From Delphinapterus leucas (lineage: Eukaryota > Chordata > Mammalia > Artiodactyla > Monodontidae): a stretch of DNA of 64,000 nucleotides. The notes beneath the pieces were generated by a model. It did no database searches. It was not told the origin of the DNA and worked only from the letters and a program-made list of their open reading frames with translations. Within the stretch, counting starts at the first letter, position 1. Every line of letters starts with the position of its first letter. Shown piece by piece: positions 31,716 through 42,149 of this stretch. The DNA lies in contig NW_022098092.1 of the NCBI RefSeq assembly GCF_002288925.2, positions 807,498 through 871,497 of the forward strand, read 5' to 3'. The position numbers and the translations under genes were made by a program.

Positions 31716-33600
31716 CAGTCTCTGTGTTTTGCCTTCTCTGCCCTGTGCTTCCTGGGCAGGCCTCACCCTCTGACCTCCAGAGCCCCTCTCAGGTAGGGCC
31801 TTGGCATCTCCCACCACTACTGCCACACCTGCTGGTACTCAGTTGTGGAAGGAGCTGCCTACCCAGGTTCCCCTCTGGGGGCTTAGGGTATTTCCTCTAG
31901 TCTACCTGGATTTATGACTCAGAGAAGAACCACATTGATGGACCAAGGGGAAATGGTTGGTTGGGTCTACTGGTCTTTCTGGTTGGCTGTTATAATCTCC
32001 AGCCCTGCCCCAGCCTCCCTCTTCCTGTCACTGTGTAAAGGTCCTGGGGCTTCTCCTTAGGCCCTTTAGGAGGAGACTTCCTGCCTCAGGCCCCTTGCCC
32101 ACACAGGCTCCCAGTAGGGAACCCTGTGCTCTGTTTGCCAAGGGGGCAGCAGATGCCACAGGACTGCCACTCAGGCCACAAGCACCCACTGACCCAGCTC
32201 TGTGCCCAGGTATCTGCTGGGCTCAGGACACAAATGAGCCAGGCAGATGCCCTCTGAGGAGTTCACAGGTGAGTGGGACAGACAGATCAGCCATGAATAA
32301 ATGTGGGCAGTGGTCACGGGACTGCTGGCAAATGGGCCAGGATTTCAGCATCTTGCAAGGGGTAGACAGAAAAAGCATTGGTGATAGCTCCTCTGTCCAG
32401 GCACTTCATGTGCAAAGCCACATGCTTATCCCAGCAGGACAGCAGTTGCTCAAGCCATGTTTGTCACTTGGTGTGTGGCCTAGGGCAAGTTACTTAATGT
32501 TTCTGAGCCTTGATTTCCTCATCGCTGAAATGGCAATGAGAATGCAAAGGACATGGTGTCTGAGGCTGCCAGAGCTCAGGGCTGCTTGGGCCACAGTGGG
32601 CACAAAGCCAGGTGAATGAGGCCCTTGGAAAAGATTTCCTGCCCGAGAAGCTACACACCCCACATGTGACCCCCAAACAGTATTCAGCCTGTTTACACAT
32701 TCCTTCCCAGAGGTGGCACTGAATAAATGAAATGAGGCTGTCCTCAGGATTCAGATTCATATGCAGAGCTCCCATACTGGCCTCCAGGAAGACAAGACTG
32801 AAACAGGACTCTAGCAAGAAGCAGAGCTTAAAAAGCCTGTGAGCTCTCCAGGGAACCCGCTGGGGGCGTGCCACCCACGCTCACGTGGCTGGGGCCGTGC
32901 CATGAGGGTGGGGCCTTTGTGCTTTCAGACAGCGTGGGGTGGTCTGGGGAGGCCTCCCAGAGGAAGAAGTCCCAGAGCCCTGAGCAGCACGGTGAGAGGT
33001 GCCCTGAAGGGGCCAGGCTGGGGGAGGTGGAGGCCAGAATACCCAGCACCCTGAATGCTGGGCCAAGGAGTCCAAGCTAAACCTCAGGGCACTGGGAGCC
33101 AGGAAGCATTTAGGGAGGGGAGAGACAGGTTGGTTTGGGGTTAGAGAGGGCCCGGTGGGCCCAGGTGGGGATGTGGTTCAAAGGGGAGATGCCAAAGCTG
33201 GCAATGGATAGGGACTGTGAAGATGGAGAGGAGCAAGTGAACATTAGAACTATTTCCAGAATAAAGACAAGCAGACCAACCAGGACTCCAAGGGGGAAAA
33301 CAAGGAATTTGCCAGTCTGGCTAGAGAAAGGTCCTGGGGTAGGGACCAGGCTGTGGGAATGGCAGGCCCCAGGGTACACAACAGCCCCAGGATGGGGGAG
33401 GGGTAGGAGCTCCTGATTCAGGAGCCAGCCTGCGGTCAGAGGCTCACACCCAGCTGACCCAGGCAGGCACGGGTCATCTGCCCTCAGGTGGTCCAAGGCC
33501 CCTGCCTGGCACTAGTGGGTACCTTGGGCCAGCTGGAACCCCAAGGAAGAAATATGTGATACCCTTCACCCCCATCCTAGCTCCTTTTCCGAAGACAGGG
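31716..33600. other. Intergenic, DDX41 to DOK3
   Basis: No coding exon is recognised. A MIR fragment lies at about 32440-32560. The rest looks like unique sequence. Open frames here lack any family match. Confidence 0.65.
32440..32560 (+). repeat. MIR fragment
   Basis: MIR core: gtggcctagggcaagttac, then gagccttgatttcctcat. Confidence 0.65.
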
Positions 33601-33644
33601 CTCCCCTCCCCCAACCCTGCAGCTGCCTCTCTGGACAGAGGGAG

Positions 33645-33669
33645 GGGGAAGTGGCCAGAAGGGGAAGTG
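33645..33669 (+). promoter_or_regulatory. DOK3: Tandem ETS/PU.1-like sites before DOK3
   Basis: Two identical GGGGAAGTG cores (33645-33653 and 33661-33669) lie 16 bases apart, about 60-85 bases before the start codon, in sequence without a TATA box. GGAAGTG is the core of PU.1/ETS sites, which drive many myeloid and B-cell genes, matching where DOK3 is expressed. Function is inferred from motif and position only. Confidence 0.45.
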
Positions 33670-33729
33670 TGAGGAGTTCCCCTCCGGCCCGTCACCAGTC
33701 TCCCTCCTCAGGCCCTCGGAGCAGCGGCC

Positions 33730-36700
33730 ATGGCCATGGAGCCTCTGGAGACACCCATCAAGGACGGCATCCTCTACCAGCAGCACATCAAGTTTGGCAA
33801 GGTGGGGACCCTGGCTGCCAGGCAGCTGCCTAGGACAGATGGTGGGCCTCTGCCCCAGCCTTGGACAGCCCACCAGAACCTGGGAGAATGGGGGTAGGAG
33901 TCCAGGTGGGGAATCCAACCCAGGTGCGGGGAAGTGGAACAGAGCCCCATTCTCAGCCTGAGCAGGTCGAGACCCTGCCTCATTTACAGATGGGAAGCCA
34001 AGAGCAGGGAGCCAAGAATGGAACCCTTGGGGCAGGGCAGAGCTGTGAGGCTGGTTAATCCAACTGCCTTCCATCCCATCTACTAGTGGCACTGTGGCCC
34101 CTCGAGAGGGCTAGAGGCTGAGCTGGAGGAGCCCCCAAAAGTGGAGCTCCATCCTGCAGAAGAGGGCTCAGCTCCTCCCAGCCCTGTCCTGGGGTAGCAG
34201 GCCCTGCACACCCACAGCTCAGCTGCAGCTGCTGCCCAGGCAGATAAACTGTCTGTTTCCTTTGCTCGACGCTATTTGCATGTTTCCTTCCTTGCCATCA
34301 TGAGACTGAGGCCTCCCTCCCGCCCCAGCCCTTGTTCCGTGGCCCAATTGACCTTTTCTTTACAGGGGGTGGGTGCACCAACAAAGCAGTAGCGTCAGGT
34401 GGTCTGCTCTGGCCACTAGATACTTTACAGACATTGCCCAGTAGAAGCCCCAGCCCCGTGTTCTCATAATCTTTTGAGAGACGAGGATCCTAGTGCTTAT
34501 GGGGGGGTCACAGTTAGGAAAGCGTGGGGTGGATTTGAAGCTAGGGCTGACCGACTCCAAGCACAGACGCTTCCTGCTGCCGGGCTGGCTCTGGCAAGGC
34601 ATCCTCTGTGGCCTGAAGAGCTGCGAGGCAGAGGCCAGCCTAGGTGGCCAGGAGTGTTTGCTAAGTGGCTTGTGCTAGGCTGAGCTGCAGGGAGAACTGC
34701 CACCCGAGGGTCATCTCCCCCATCTTCATCTCCTGCAGAAGTCCTGGAGGAAGGTATGGGGTCTACTGTATGCAGGAGGCCCATCAGGCGTGGCACGGCT
34801 AGAGAGCTGGGAGGTCCGGGATGGTGGCCTGGGGCCAACAGGTGACAGGTCTGTGGGGCCTGGCCGGCGAGGAGAGCGGCGGGTCATCCGCCTGGCTGAC
34901 TGCGTATCCGTGCTGCCGGCTGACGGTGAGAGCTGCCCGCGGGACACTGGTGCCTTCCTGCTCACCACCACGGAGCGAAGCCACCTGCTGGCCGCACAGC
35001 ACCGCCAGTCTTGGATGGCCCCCATTTGCCAGCTGGCCTTCCCGGTGAGCACAGAGTGGGCGGGTAAGGCATCCAGGGGCCAGCCGGGGAGACCAGTTCA
35101 CTCACACCTTGTTCATCTCCATGCTCATTCACATCTCATCACTCAGCAAGCACCTGCCAAGCACCTAGAAGCCTGGGAAACAGCCCGGAAGCCCACAGAA
35201 CAAATCTCAGATGGCTATGCATGCTATGGAGAAAATGAGAGGCTGGGTGGGAGCAGGAGTGAGTAGGGGGATGTTAGGATGGTCCAGGAAGGCTTCTCAG
35301 GAGAGGAGAGTGCGCCTGAATCCTTGAGGAAAAATAACCCACCAGGCAAAGATCTGAGGAAAGAGTGTCCTAAACACAGGTCTGAGGAGTCCCCTGAACT
35401 AAAGGAGCAGCATGGGCAAGGGCCCAGGGAAAAGCTTGATGTTCAAGCAGCAGAAAGGCCAGTGTGGCTGGAAGGTAAGGAGTGAGAGGGGGCCCAGGAA
35501 GAGGCAACAGTGGAGAGTCCGGTGGGAGCCAGCTGAAACTGCCTTGGGCCACATGTGGAGTTTGGGATTTTATTCTGAGTGTGAGGAGAAGCCTTTGGGG
35601 GAGTTGGACACAGAAGCTGAGAGTTTTAAAGCTTTACAGGATCCGTGATGGACCAAAAGGAAATGAGTGGCGGTTCCTCAAAAACTAAACATAGAGTTAA
35701 CATATGACCCAGCAATTCTCCTAGGTGTATACCCAAGAGAACTGAAACAGGTGTTAAAACAAAACTTGTACGAGAATCTTTAGAGCAGCATTGTTCACAA
35801 TAGCCCAAAGATGCAAACAACGCGAATGTCCATCAACTGATGAATGGATAAACCAAATGCAGTCTATCCATACAACAGAACATTACTTGGCCATAAAAAG
35901 GAATGAAGCACTGATACATGCTACAACATGGATGGACCTTGAAAACACGCTAAGTCAGAGAAGCTAGACACTAAGGGCCACACATTGTATGATTCCATTA
36001 ATGTGAAATACAGAAGAGACAAATCCATAGTGACAGAAAGCAGCTTAGGGGTTGCCAGGGAATGGGGAGAGGGGGGAATGGGAAGTGACAGTTAATGGGT
36101 ACGGGGCTTCCATTTGGAATGATGATAAAATTCTGAATCATACACTTTAAAATGGTTAAAATGGTAAATTTTATGTTGTATATTTTACCACAATTCTTAT
36201 AATTAAAAAAAAAAAAAGGAAATAAACAGGAGCAAGGAGACCAGTGGAAAGCCATTGCATTTGACCCTGGCCATGGTACCATGGGCCAAGGTGGTCATGA
36301 TGGAGAGCTCAGGGTCAGAGCCCAAAGGACATGGTGGGAGATGGGGAAAGAGGCCAGAGATGGGAGGAACAAGTGGCCATTCACCCGTGGGTCCCACCCT
36401 TGAAGCTCCCACCCCTTTACTGCTCCAAGCTGTCAGGGACACACACAGGCCGGCCCAGTCGCTGGCCAACCTCAAGGGCAATGGACAGCCTCATTTGTGC
36501 CCTCTGCTGTATAGCACTCAGCACCCTCAAGGGGGAGCCGGTGGGGATTGCAGGTGGGGAAATAGGCTCAGAAGGGTGTCCAGGGTCTTGCAGTGTGTCA
36601 GGGGCAGAACTGGGACTGGCACTCAAGTCTCTGGGTGCCCTTGCTTGTCATGAACCCCAGAGAAAGGATGTGGGAAGAGGAGTGGATGGGACACTAACCT

Positions 36701-37902
36701 CTGACCTTGTCCCATTCCCCAGGGCACAGGGGAGAGCTCCCAAGGATCAGGGGAAGCAGAGGCTCCCAAGAAGGGCCTGGTCCAGATGGAGGAGAACTCC
36801 ATCTACTCCTCCTGGCAGGAAGGTGAGTCGGGGAGGTACAGGGGCAGCCTCAGCCCTAGCACAAACAGGGCTGGGATCTTTCCGGGACGCCCGGGGGCTG
36901 TGCTTGTGGCCCTCACGGTGCCGTGCCTGCAGTGGGCGAGTTTCCAGTGGTGGTACAGAGGACGGAGGCAGCCGCCCGCTGCCAGCTGAAGGGGCCCTAC
37001 CTCCTGCTGCTGGGCCAGGACTCCATCCAGCTGAACGAGCCCGCTAGCCCCCAGGCGCTCTACACCTGGCCCTACCGATTCCTGCGCAAGTTCGGCTCCG
37101 ACAAGGTGAGGTGCTGGGCGGCCGCCCCACTGGTCCCGCAGGGAAGGGTAGCGGTTGGCGGGCGGCCCCTCAGCCGCTGACTCCCCGTGCCGCCCGTGCC
37201 CAGGGCGTGTTCTCCTTTGAAGCCGGCCGCCGCTGCGACTCGGGCGAGGGCCTCTTCGCCTTCATCAGCCCCCGCTCCCGCGACCTATGCGGGGCCGTAG
37301 CCGCCGCCATCGCCCGCCAGCGGGAGCGGCTCCCGGAGACGGCGGGGCCCCAGCCCTGCCCCCTGCCGCGGGCCACCTCCCTGCCCTCGCTGGAGCCTCC
37401 GGGGGAGCTGCGGGAGGTGCCCCCGGGGCCCGAGGCGCCCGGCTCCTGGAGGGCGCGCGCGGCCGAGGCCGGGCCCCAGAGCCTGCCCCCTCTGCTGGGC
37501 CCCGCAGCCCCGGACGAGCCGGCGCCCGCGCTCTACGCGTCGGTGTGCAAGCGGGCCAGCCGGCTTCCGGACGCCGCCGAGCACCTGTACGAGAACCTGT
37601 GCGTGCTGGACGCCGGCCCAGCGCCCGACGTCGGCTGTCCGGAGCAGGAGGGCCCGGGCGGCCGCAGCCCCCTGGCCAGCCGCATCTACCACAATAGCCA
37701 GGACCTGGGCTGGCCCGGCGCGGCCCATGACAGCCGCCTGGAGGCCCAGTACCGGCGGCTGCTGGAGCTGGAGCTGGCCGACAACGGCGACGAGGCCGGG
37801 GCCTCCGCCCGCGCCGGCGCCCACTTGGGCTTCAAGGCCAAGCTGGTGACGCTGCTGAGCCGCGAGCGCAGGAAGGGACCGGCTCCCTGCGACAGGCCCT
37901 GA
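33730..37902 (+). CDS. DOK3: DOK3, docking protein 3 (adaptor)
   Basis: Five coding exons: 33730-33801, 34739-35044, 36723-36822, 36933-37105, 37204-37902 (449 residues). The start MAMEPLETP has an excellent context (gcggccATGg). A second in-frame ATG at 33736 is equally good and aligns with the human MDPLETP start. Order: PH domain (about 6-120), a linker with ENSIYSSW (Tyr154), an IRS-type PTB domain (about 160-260), then a Pro-rich tail with tyrosine motifs ALYASV (Tyr328), HLYENL (Tyr346, a Grb2-type YxN site) and RIYHNS (Tyr379). Family role: phosphorylated by Src-family kinases under B-cell and Fc receptors, it recruits SHIP1 and Grb2 and damps calcium, Ras/ERK and TLR signalling at the membrane. 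The tail is extremely GC-rich and diverges from human in its linkers but keeps the tyrosines. Intron 2 carries an L1 fragment and L2. Confidence 0.96.
35100..35650 (-). repeat. L2 fragment in DOK3 intron 2
   Basis: Reverse L2: cactcagcaagcacctgc, aggaaggcttctcaggag, then gggattttattctgagtg. Confidence 0.5.
35665..36213 (+). mobile_element. 5'-truncated L1 in DOK3 intron 2
   Basis: End of L1 ORF2 and 3' UTR: ggcggttcctcaaaaact, gacccagcaattctccta, ttggccataaaaaggaatg, then a poly(A) tail. It is flanked by aaaaggaaat at 35655-35664 and 36214-36223. The reading frame is broken. It lies in the same orientation as DOK3. Confidence 0.85.
36430..36640 (-). repeat. MIR fragment
   Basis: Reverse MIR-like: aggtggggaaataggctc, then ggcagaactgggactgg. 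It ends about 80 bases before a DOK3 exon. Confidence 0.4.
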
Positions 37903-38112
37903 CCGAGTATCGTGGCGGCCGGAGGAGAGGAAGGCTCTCTCCCTGGGACAAGAGGGCGGGGGAACAATGGACATCTGCAGACACACCCCCACACTCACTG
38001 TAGCCTGGAGGGACAAGGCAGACAGCCTGGGGAGGACCCCTCAGGCGCCCTGCCGGCCCCCAGTGTATAGTGTACAGATTTGCTGGTAATAAAGCCTTTT
38101 AGTTCTCCTCTC
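37903..38112 (+). other. DOK3: DOK3 3' UTR
   Basis: Short 3' UTR from the TGA to just after AATAAA at 38088-38093. Confidence 0.8.
38088..38093 (+). terminator. DOK3: Poly(A) signal AATAAA, DOK3
   Basis: Canonical AATAAA 186 bases after the stop codon, followed by T-rich sequence. Confidence 0.85.
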
Positions 38113-38839
38113 CATCCCACCTTGCGGCCCACAGTCCATACCTCCTCCCTACGGCTCCTTGCAGTGGCTTGCCCGGGTCCACACACACCCTCAAACACAG
38201 GCATTGCAGCAAACGCCAGTGCCCTGTGCTGGGTTCCAGGGACACACATGACCTGGGCCCGACCTCTGCCACCAGTAGGCTCAAGTCTTCTGGAGCAGGA
38301 GGGTGAGATGCAGGTAATTACGGCTCCACGTGGTCCTGTTCAGCAGAAATAACTCCGACAGTAGGGCAGAGGGAGAAATAAGGCTTGCTGATGGGAGAGG
38401 TGCCCCCTGAATTGAGTGTGAAGGGCAGGCAGGGCTTCACCAGGCTGGCAGTGAGCCCTGGAGCTTTCCAGGATGAAGGTGGGCATGGTGGGTGCAGAGA
38501 GCAAGGGAAGACCATGGACCCGGAGGGCTCCAAGGGGCTGAGGGAGAGTTGGTCGCACATGAGAGACCTCACCATCCTACAATGAGCTTGGTCTTATCCT
38601 CAGTAGAGGGACATAGTCAGCCAGGCAAGCAGTGTGGAGGCTGATTTTGAGGGACCAGAAAGCCTGGGCTGGGGAGGAGTTGGGGGCCGGGGGGAGACGG
38701 GCAGGTGGAAGGGAGTTCAAATGTGCGCACACCCAAAACACTCCCCACTGAGACTCAAAAATGCACAGACACTTCTGTGGAGCCCCTGGCCTCAGTCTTC
38801 CTCACCTGTCAAGGATAAAGATCAAATTGCATACCAAGC

Positions 38840-39000
38840 ATACATTCATTCGAGTTTGATCAGGTGCCTACTCTGTGCCAGGCACTGAGGTCACGGCCAT
38901 GTTCATTACAGCCACAGTCCTGTTCTCAAGGAGTCCTCACTCCAGAGGGAAATAAGGAGTCTCTTGAAGACTTTAGTGCCTGCCTTACTGTCCTCCCCTT
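38840..39000 (-). repeat. L2 3' end
   Basis: Reverse L2: cattcattcgagtttgatc, aggtgcctactctgtgcc, then ctgttctcaaggagtcc. Confidence 0.65.
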
Positions 39001-39175
39001 GTTGCTGTTCCTGTCACCAACGCTGGGCCACCATGCACTCAAGGATCGTGCCCCCAAAGATCCAGCCTCCTGGCCCCTTGACCTCAACTCCACCTCAGCT
39101 GCTCACACCCTTGGTACATCCCAAGCCTCATCTTTATGACAGTGACACTCCATTGTCACTTCACAATGATACAGT

Positions 39176-39510
39176 CTTTTTTTTTTTTAATACATTTATT
39201 TATTTTATTTTTGGCTGCGTTGGGTCTTCATTGCTGCACACGCAGGCTTTCTCTAGTTGCAGCGAGCAGGGGCTACTCATTGTGGTGACTTCTCTTGTAG
39301 CGGAGCATGAGCTCTAGGCGCGTAGGCTCCAGTAGTTGTGGCACATGGCTCAGTAGTTGTAGCTCTAGGGCTCTAGAGCACAGGCTCAGTAGTTGTGGTA
39401 CACGGGCTTAGTTGCTCCGCAGCATGTGGGATCTTCCCAGACCAGGGCTCAAACCTGTGTCCCCTGCATTGGCAGGCAGATTCTTAACCACTCTGCCACC
39501 AGGGAAGCCC
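39176..39510 (-). mobile_element. CHR-type SINE (long form)
   Basis: Reverse: poly(T), ggctgcgttgggtcttcat, several gtagttgtgg-type units, then cttaaccactctgccacc and agggaagccc. Confidence 0.88.
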
Positions 39511-39527
39511 ATTTATATTCATTTTTA

Positions 39528-39734
39528 TTTATTTATTTTTTTGCGGTACGCGGGCCTCTCACTGTTGTCACCTCTCCCGTTGCGGAGCACAGGCTCCAGA
39601 TGTGCAGGCCCAGCGGCCATGGCTCACGGGTCCAACCACTCCGCGGCATGTGGGATCCTCCCAGACTGGGGCACGAACCCGTGTCCCCTGCATCGGCAGG
39701 CGGACTCTCAACCACTGCGCCACCAGGGAAGCCC
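39528..39734 (-). mobile_element. Cetacean-type CHR SINE with 14-bp target duplication
   Basis: Reverse: gcggtacgcgggcctctc, cctctcccgttgcggagc, then caaccactgcgccacc. It is flanked by tatattcattttta at 39514-39527 and 39735-39748. It is inserted at the edge of an L1 3' end. Confidence 0.92.
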
Positions 39735-39745
39735 TATATTCATTT

Positions 39746-39905
39746 TTAAATTGAAGTATAGTTGACTTACAATGTTTCAAATGTACAGCAAAGTGATTCA
39801 GTTACATATATACATTCTTTTTCAAATTATTTTCTATTATAGGTTATTACAAGATATTGAATATAGTTTCCTGTTTTATACAGTAGATTCTTTTTGTTTT
39901 GGCAT
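39746..39905. mobile_element. Artiodactyl/cetacean L1 3'-end fragment
   Basis: Contains ttgaagtatagttgactt, gtacagcaaagtgattcag and attataggttattacaag, a pattern known from cetartiodactyl L1 3' ends. Confidence 0.7.
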
Positions 39906-40239
39906 ACTTTTTAATTACAAATCTAAACCTTTTTGTTTCATGGCTATTTTTGTGAGGTTCCAACCAGACTGTGGAAGAGAAAGTCTTTGGAAACATCTAG
40001 GGAACTGGCCCTGGAGCTGCAGGTGTCCTGACCACCAGGGGGCACTGTGTCCTAGCCCAAGGCCTGTTTCTACCCAGGGGCTGTCTGTGCAGGGAGCTCT
40101 TAGTGGCACCATCTAGGTCTGAGCCCTGCAGGGACCCAAGGAATGGGATCCCAGGGCCCTCTCTGTTGGAGGACTGCCCGGGGCCCCAGGCTGCCACTTC
40201 TTCCTTTGCTCATTTGCTGTTTCACTTTCTCAGTCCTTC

Positions 40240-40803
40240 CTTCATCTGTTCATTCATATCCACTGTGTGCAGGCACTGGGGAGATGCTGAACAAGACAGA
40301 CAAGCCCGTGCTCTCATAGGAATGACTTTCTAATGGGGACAAAGGGCAATGAAGAAACAAACACTTAATATAATGTCAAATGGTGGTAAGTGCTATAGGG
40401 AAAAATAAAGCAGGATAAGGGACTAGTGCATTATGCAGGTGAGGTGTCAGGGGGCTGCTGTTTTAGATAGGACAATCAAGGAAGGAGGAGGCAACATCTG
40501 AGCAGAGACCTGAACACAATGAGACAGGCTGTTGTTTAGATATCTGGGAGAAGGTGTTTCAAGCAGGAGTCACAAGTGCAAAGGCCCTGAGGCAAGAATA
40601 CATTTGCTGTGTTGGAGGATTAGTGAGGAGGCCAGAGTGGCTAGAGTGGAGTGAGCGAGGAGGAGAGTGATGGGGGGTGGACCCAGTTTATCAGTGTCAT
40701 GTATGTCTGAAAGACTTTAGTTTTAAGCACAATGCCAGCCCCCTGGAATGCTAAAAGCTGTGGGTGATGTGGTGTGATTTCTGCTTTAAAAATACCACTT
40801 TGG
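40240..40803 (-). repeat. L2 fragment, left part
   Basis: Reverse L2: tgtgtgcaggcactgggg, gctatagggaaaaataaagc, then cacaagtgcaaaggccct. It continues after the SINE at 41173. Confidence 0.75.
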
Positions 40804-41155
40804 GGACTTCCCTGGTGGTCCAGTGGTAAAGAATCCACCTTACAATGCAGGGGACGCGGGCTTGATCCCTGGTCAGGGAACTGGGATCCCACATACCGCG
40901 GAGCAACTAGGCCCGTGTGCCACAACTACTGAGCTCGTGCGCCTCAGCTAGAGAGCCTGTGTGCCACAAATTACAGAGCCCACACGCCCTGGAGCCTCTG
41001 CACCACAACTAGAGAGAAGCCCGCGCACTGCAACTAAAGACCCTGCATGCCTCAATGAAGATCCTGCGTGCCGCAACTAAGACCCGATGCAGCCAAAAAT
41101 AAATAAAATAAATGAATAAAATAATAAACACATCTTTTAAGAAAATAAATAAAAA
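40804..41155 (+). mobile_element. CHR-type SINE with 17-bp target duplication
   Basis: Head ggacttccctggtggtc, then gatccctggtcagggaac, many cacaactac units and an A-rich tail. It is flanked by taaaaataccactttgg at 40787-40803 and 41156-41172. It splits an L2. Confidence 0.92.
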
Positions 41156-41172
41156 TAAAAATACCACTTTGG

Positions 41173-42060
41173 CTGCTGCATGGAGAAGACTCTGGACTGG
41201 GTAAGGGTAGAAGCAGGGAGCTCTATCAGGAGACTGTTAAGATGTCCAGGCATGAGACAAGTGTCAGGGACAACCATGGAAGCCAGGTGTGGAACAGATT
41301 CTGAAGGTGGAATTTGCAGAATCTGATGTATGACACAGAAGATAAAGGAAGGAAAACCATAATTTTTACTGGACCAGGCAGATGAATAGTATTGCGGGGG
41401 TTTTTTGTTTTGTTTTTTGTTTTGTTTAACCGAGGTGAGGAAGGAGTTAGGGAGCTGGGGAAATTGCAAGTTTAAATTGGGACATGATGATTTGAGATAC
41501 CTAGTAGATATCCAAGGTTTGACAAGCTGTTGGATACTAGAGTCTGGGGCTCTTGGGGGAAGGCCAGAGCTGGACAGGTAAGTTGGGAGTCTTTGGCATG
41601 TGGGTGTTATTGATAGCCACAGAACAGGATGGGGTCCCAGAGAGTGAATGTAGAGAGGAAACATCTGATGGCCACTTTGGGAAGTAAATGAGACGCTGCC
41701 AAAGGAGGTGGAGAAGGAGCAGTCAGTGGGGCAGGAGGAAGGCATGAAGCCATGGGGAAGAGGGAGTGCACCTGGACCAGAGTTGCTCCTAGACAGGGTA
41801 AGAGAAAAGCTGAGAAACCACCATTGATTTGATAACCTGGAAATCATTATAGACCTTTTGAAGAAGAAATTAATTCAGAGGACTGGTGGGGACAAGAGCC
41901 TGACTGGAGTGGGTTCAAGAGAGAACGGGAGGAAAGCAAGGGTGGCAGGGCGATAGACAACTCAGAGGAATTTTACTCTCAAGGGGAGTAGAATAAAAGA
42001 GAGATAGCTGGAGAGGGATGTGGGATCAAGAGAGAATTTCTTTAAAGATGAGAACGCTTA
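41173..42060 (-). repeat. L2 fragment, right part
   Basis: Continues the L2 interrupted by the SINE: gctgctgcatggagaag, gactctggactgggtaag, then ggaggcaggag-like and 'gtcaagggagagatagc'-like decayed sequence. A 236-codon open frame on the minus strand here is fortuitous. Confidence 0.55.
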
Positions 42061-42149
42061 CATCGGTTTCTGTAGTGAGGGGGCGATGCAGAAGATGATG
42101 GTGGAGGGGGGAGAATAGCATGGGCCATGCCCTAAAAGGAGTTGAGAGG

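Larger units (their letters stand above)
38113..42140. other. Intergenic, DOK3 to PDLIM7
   Basis: Mostly repeats: L2 (about 38840-39000), two SINEs and an L1 end (39176-39905), and a long minus-strand L2 (40240-42060) split by a CHR SINE (40804-41155). No gene is seen. Confidence 0.75.

Noticed and set aside
37285..38016. 243-codon minus-strand open frame opposite DOK3
   Set aside because: It is a by-product of very high GC (few stop codons) in the last DOK3 exon. The protein is low-complexity Ala/Gly/Leu/Gln.
41137..41847. 236-codon minus-strand open frame
   Set aside because: It lies in decayed L2 next to a SINE tail. No reverse-transcriptase motifs are intact.
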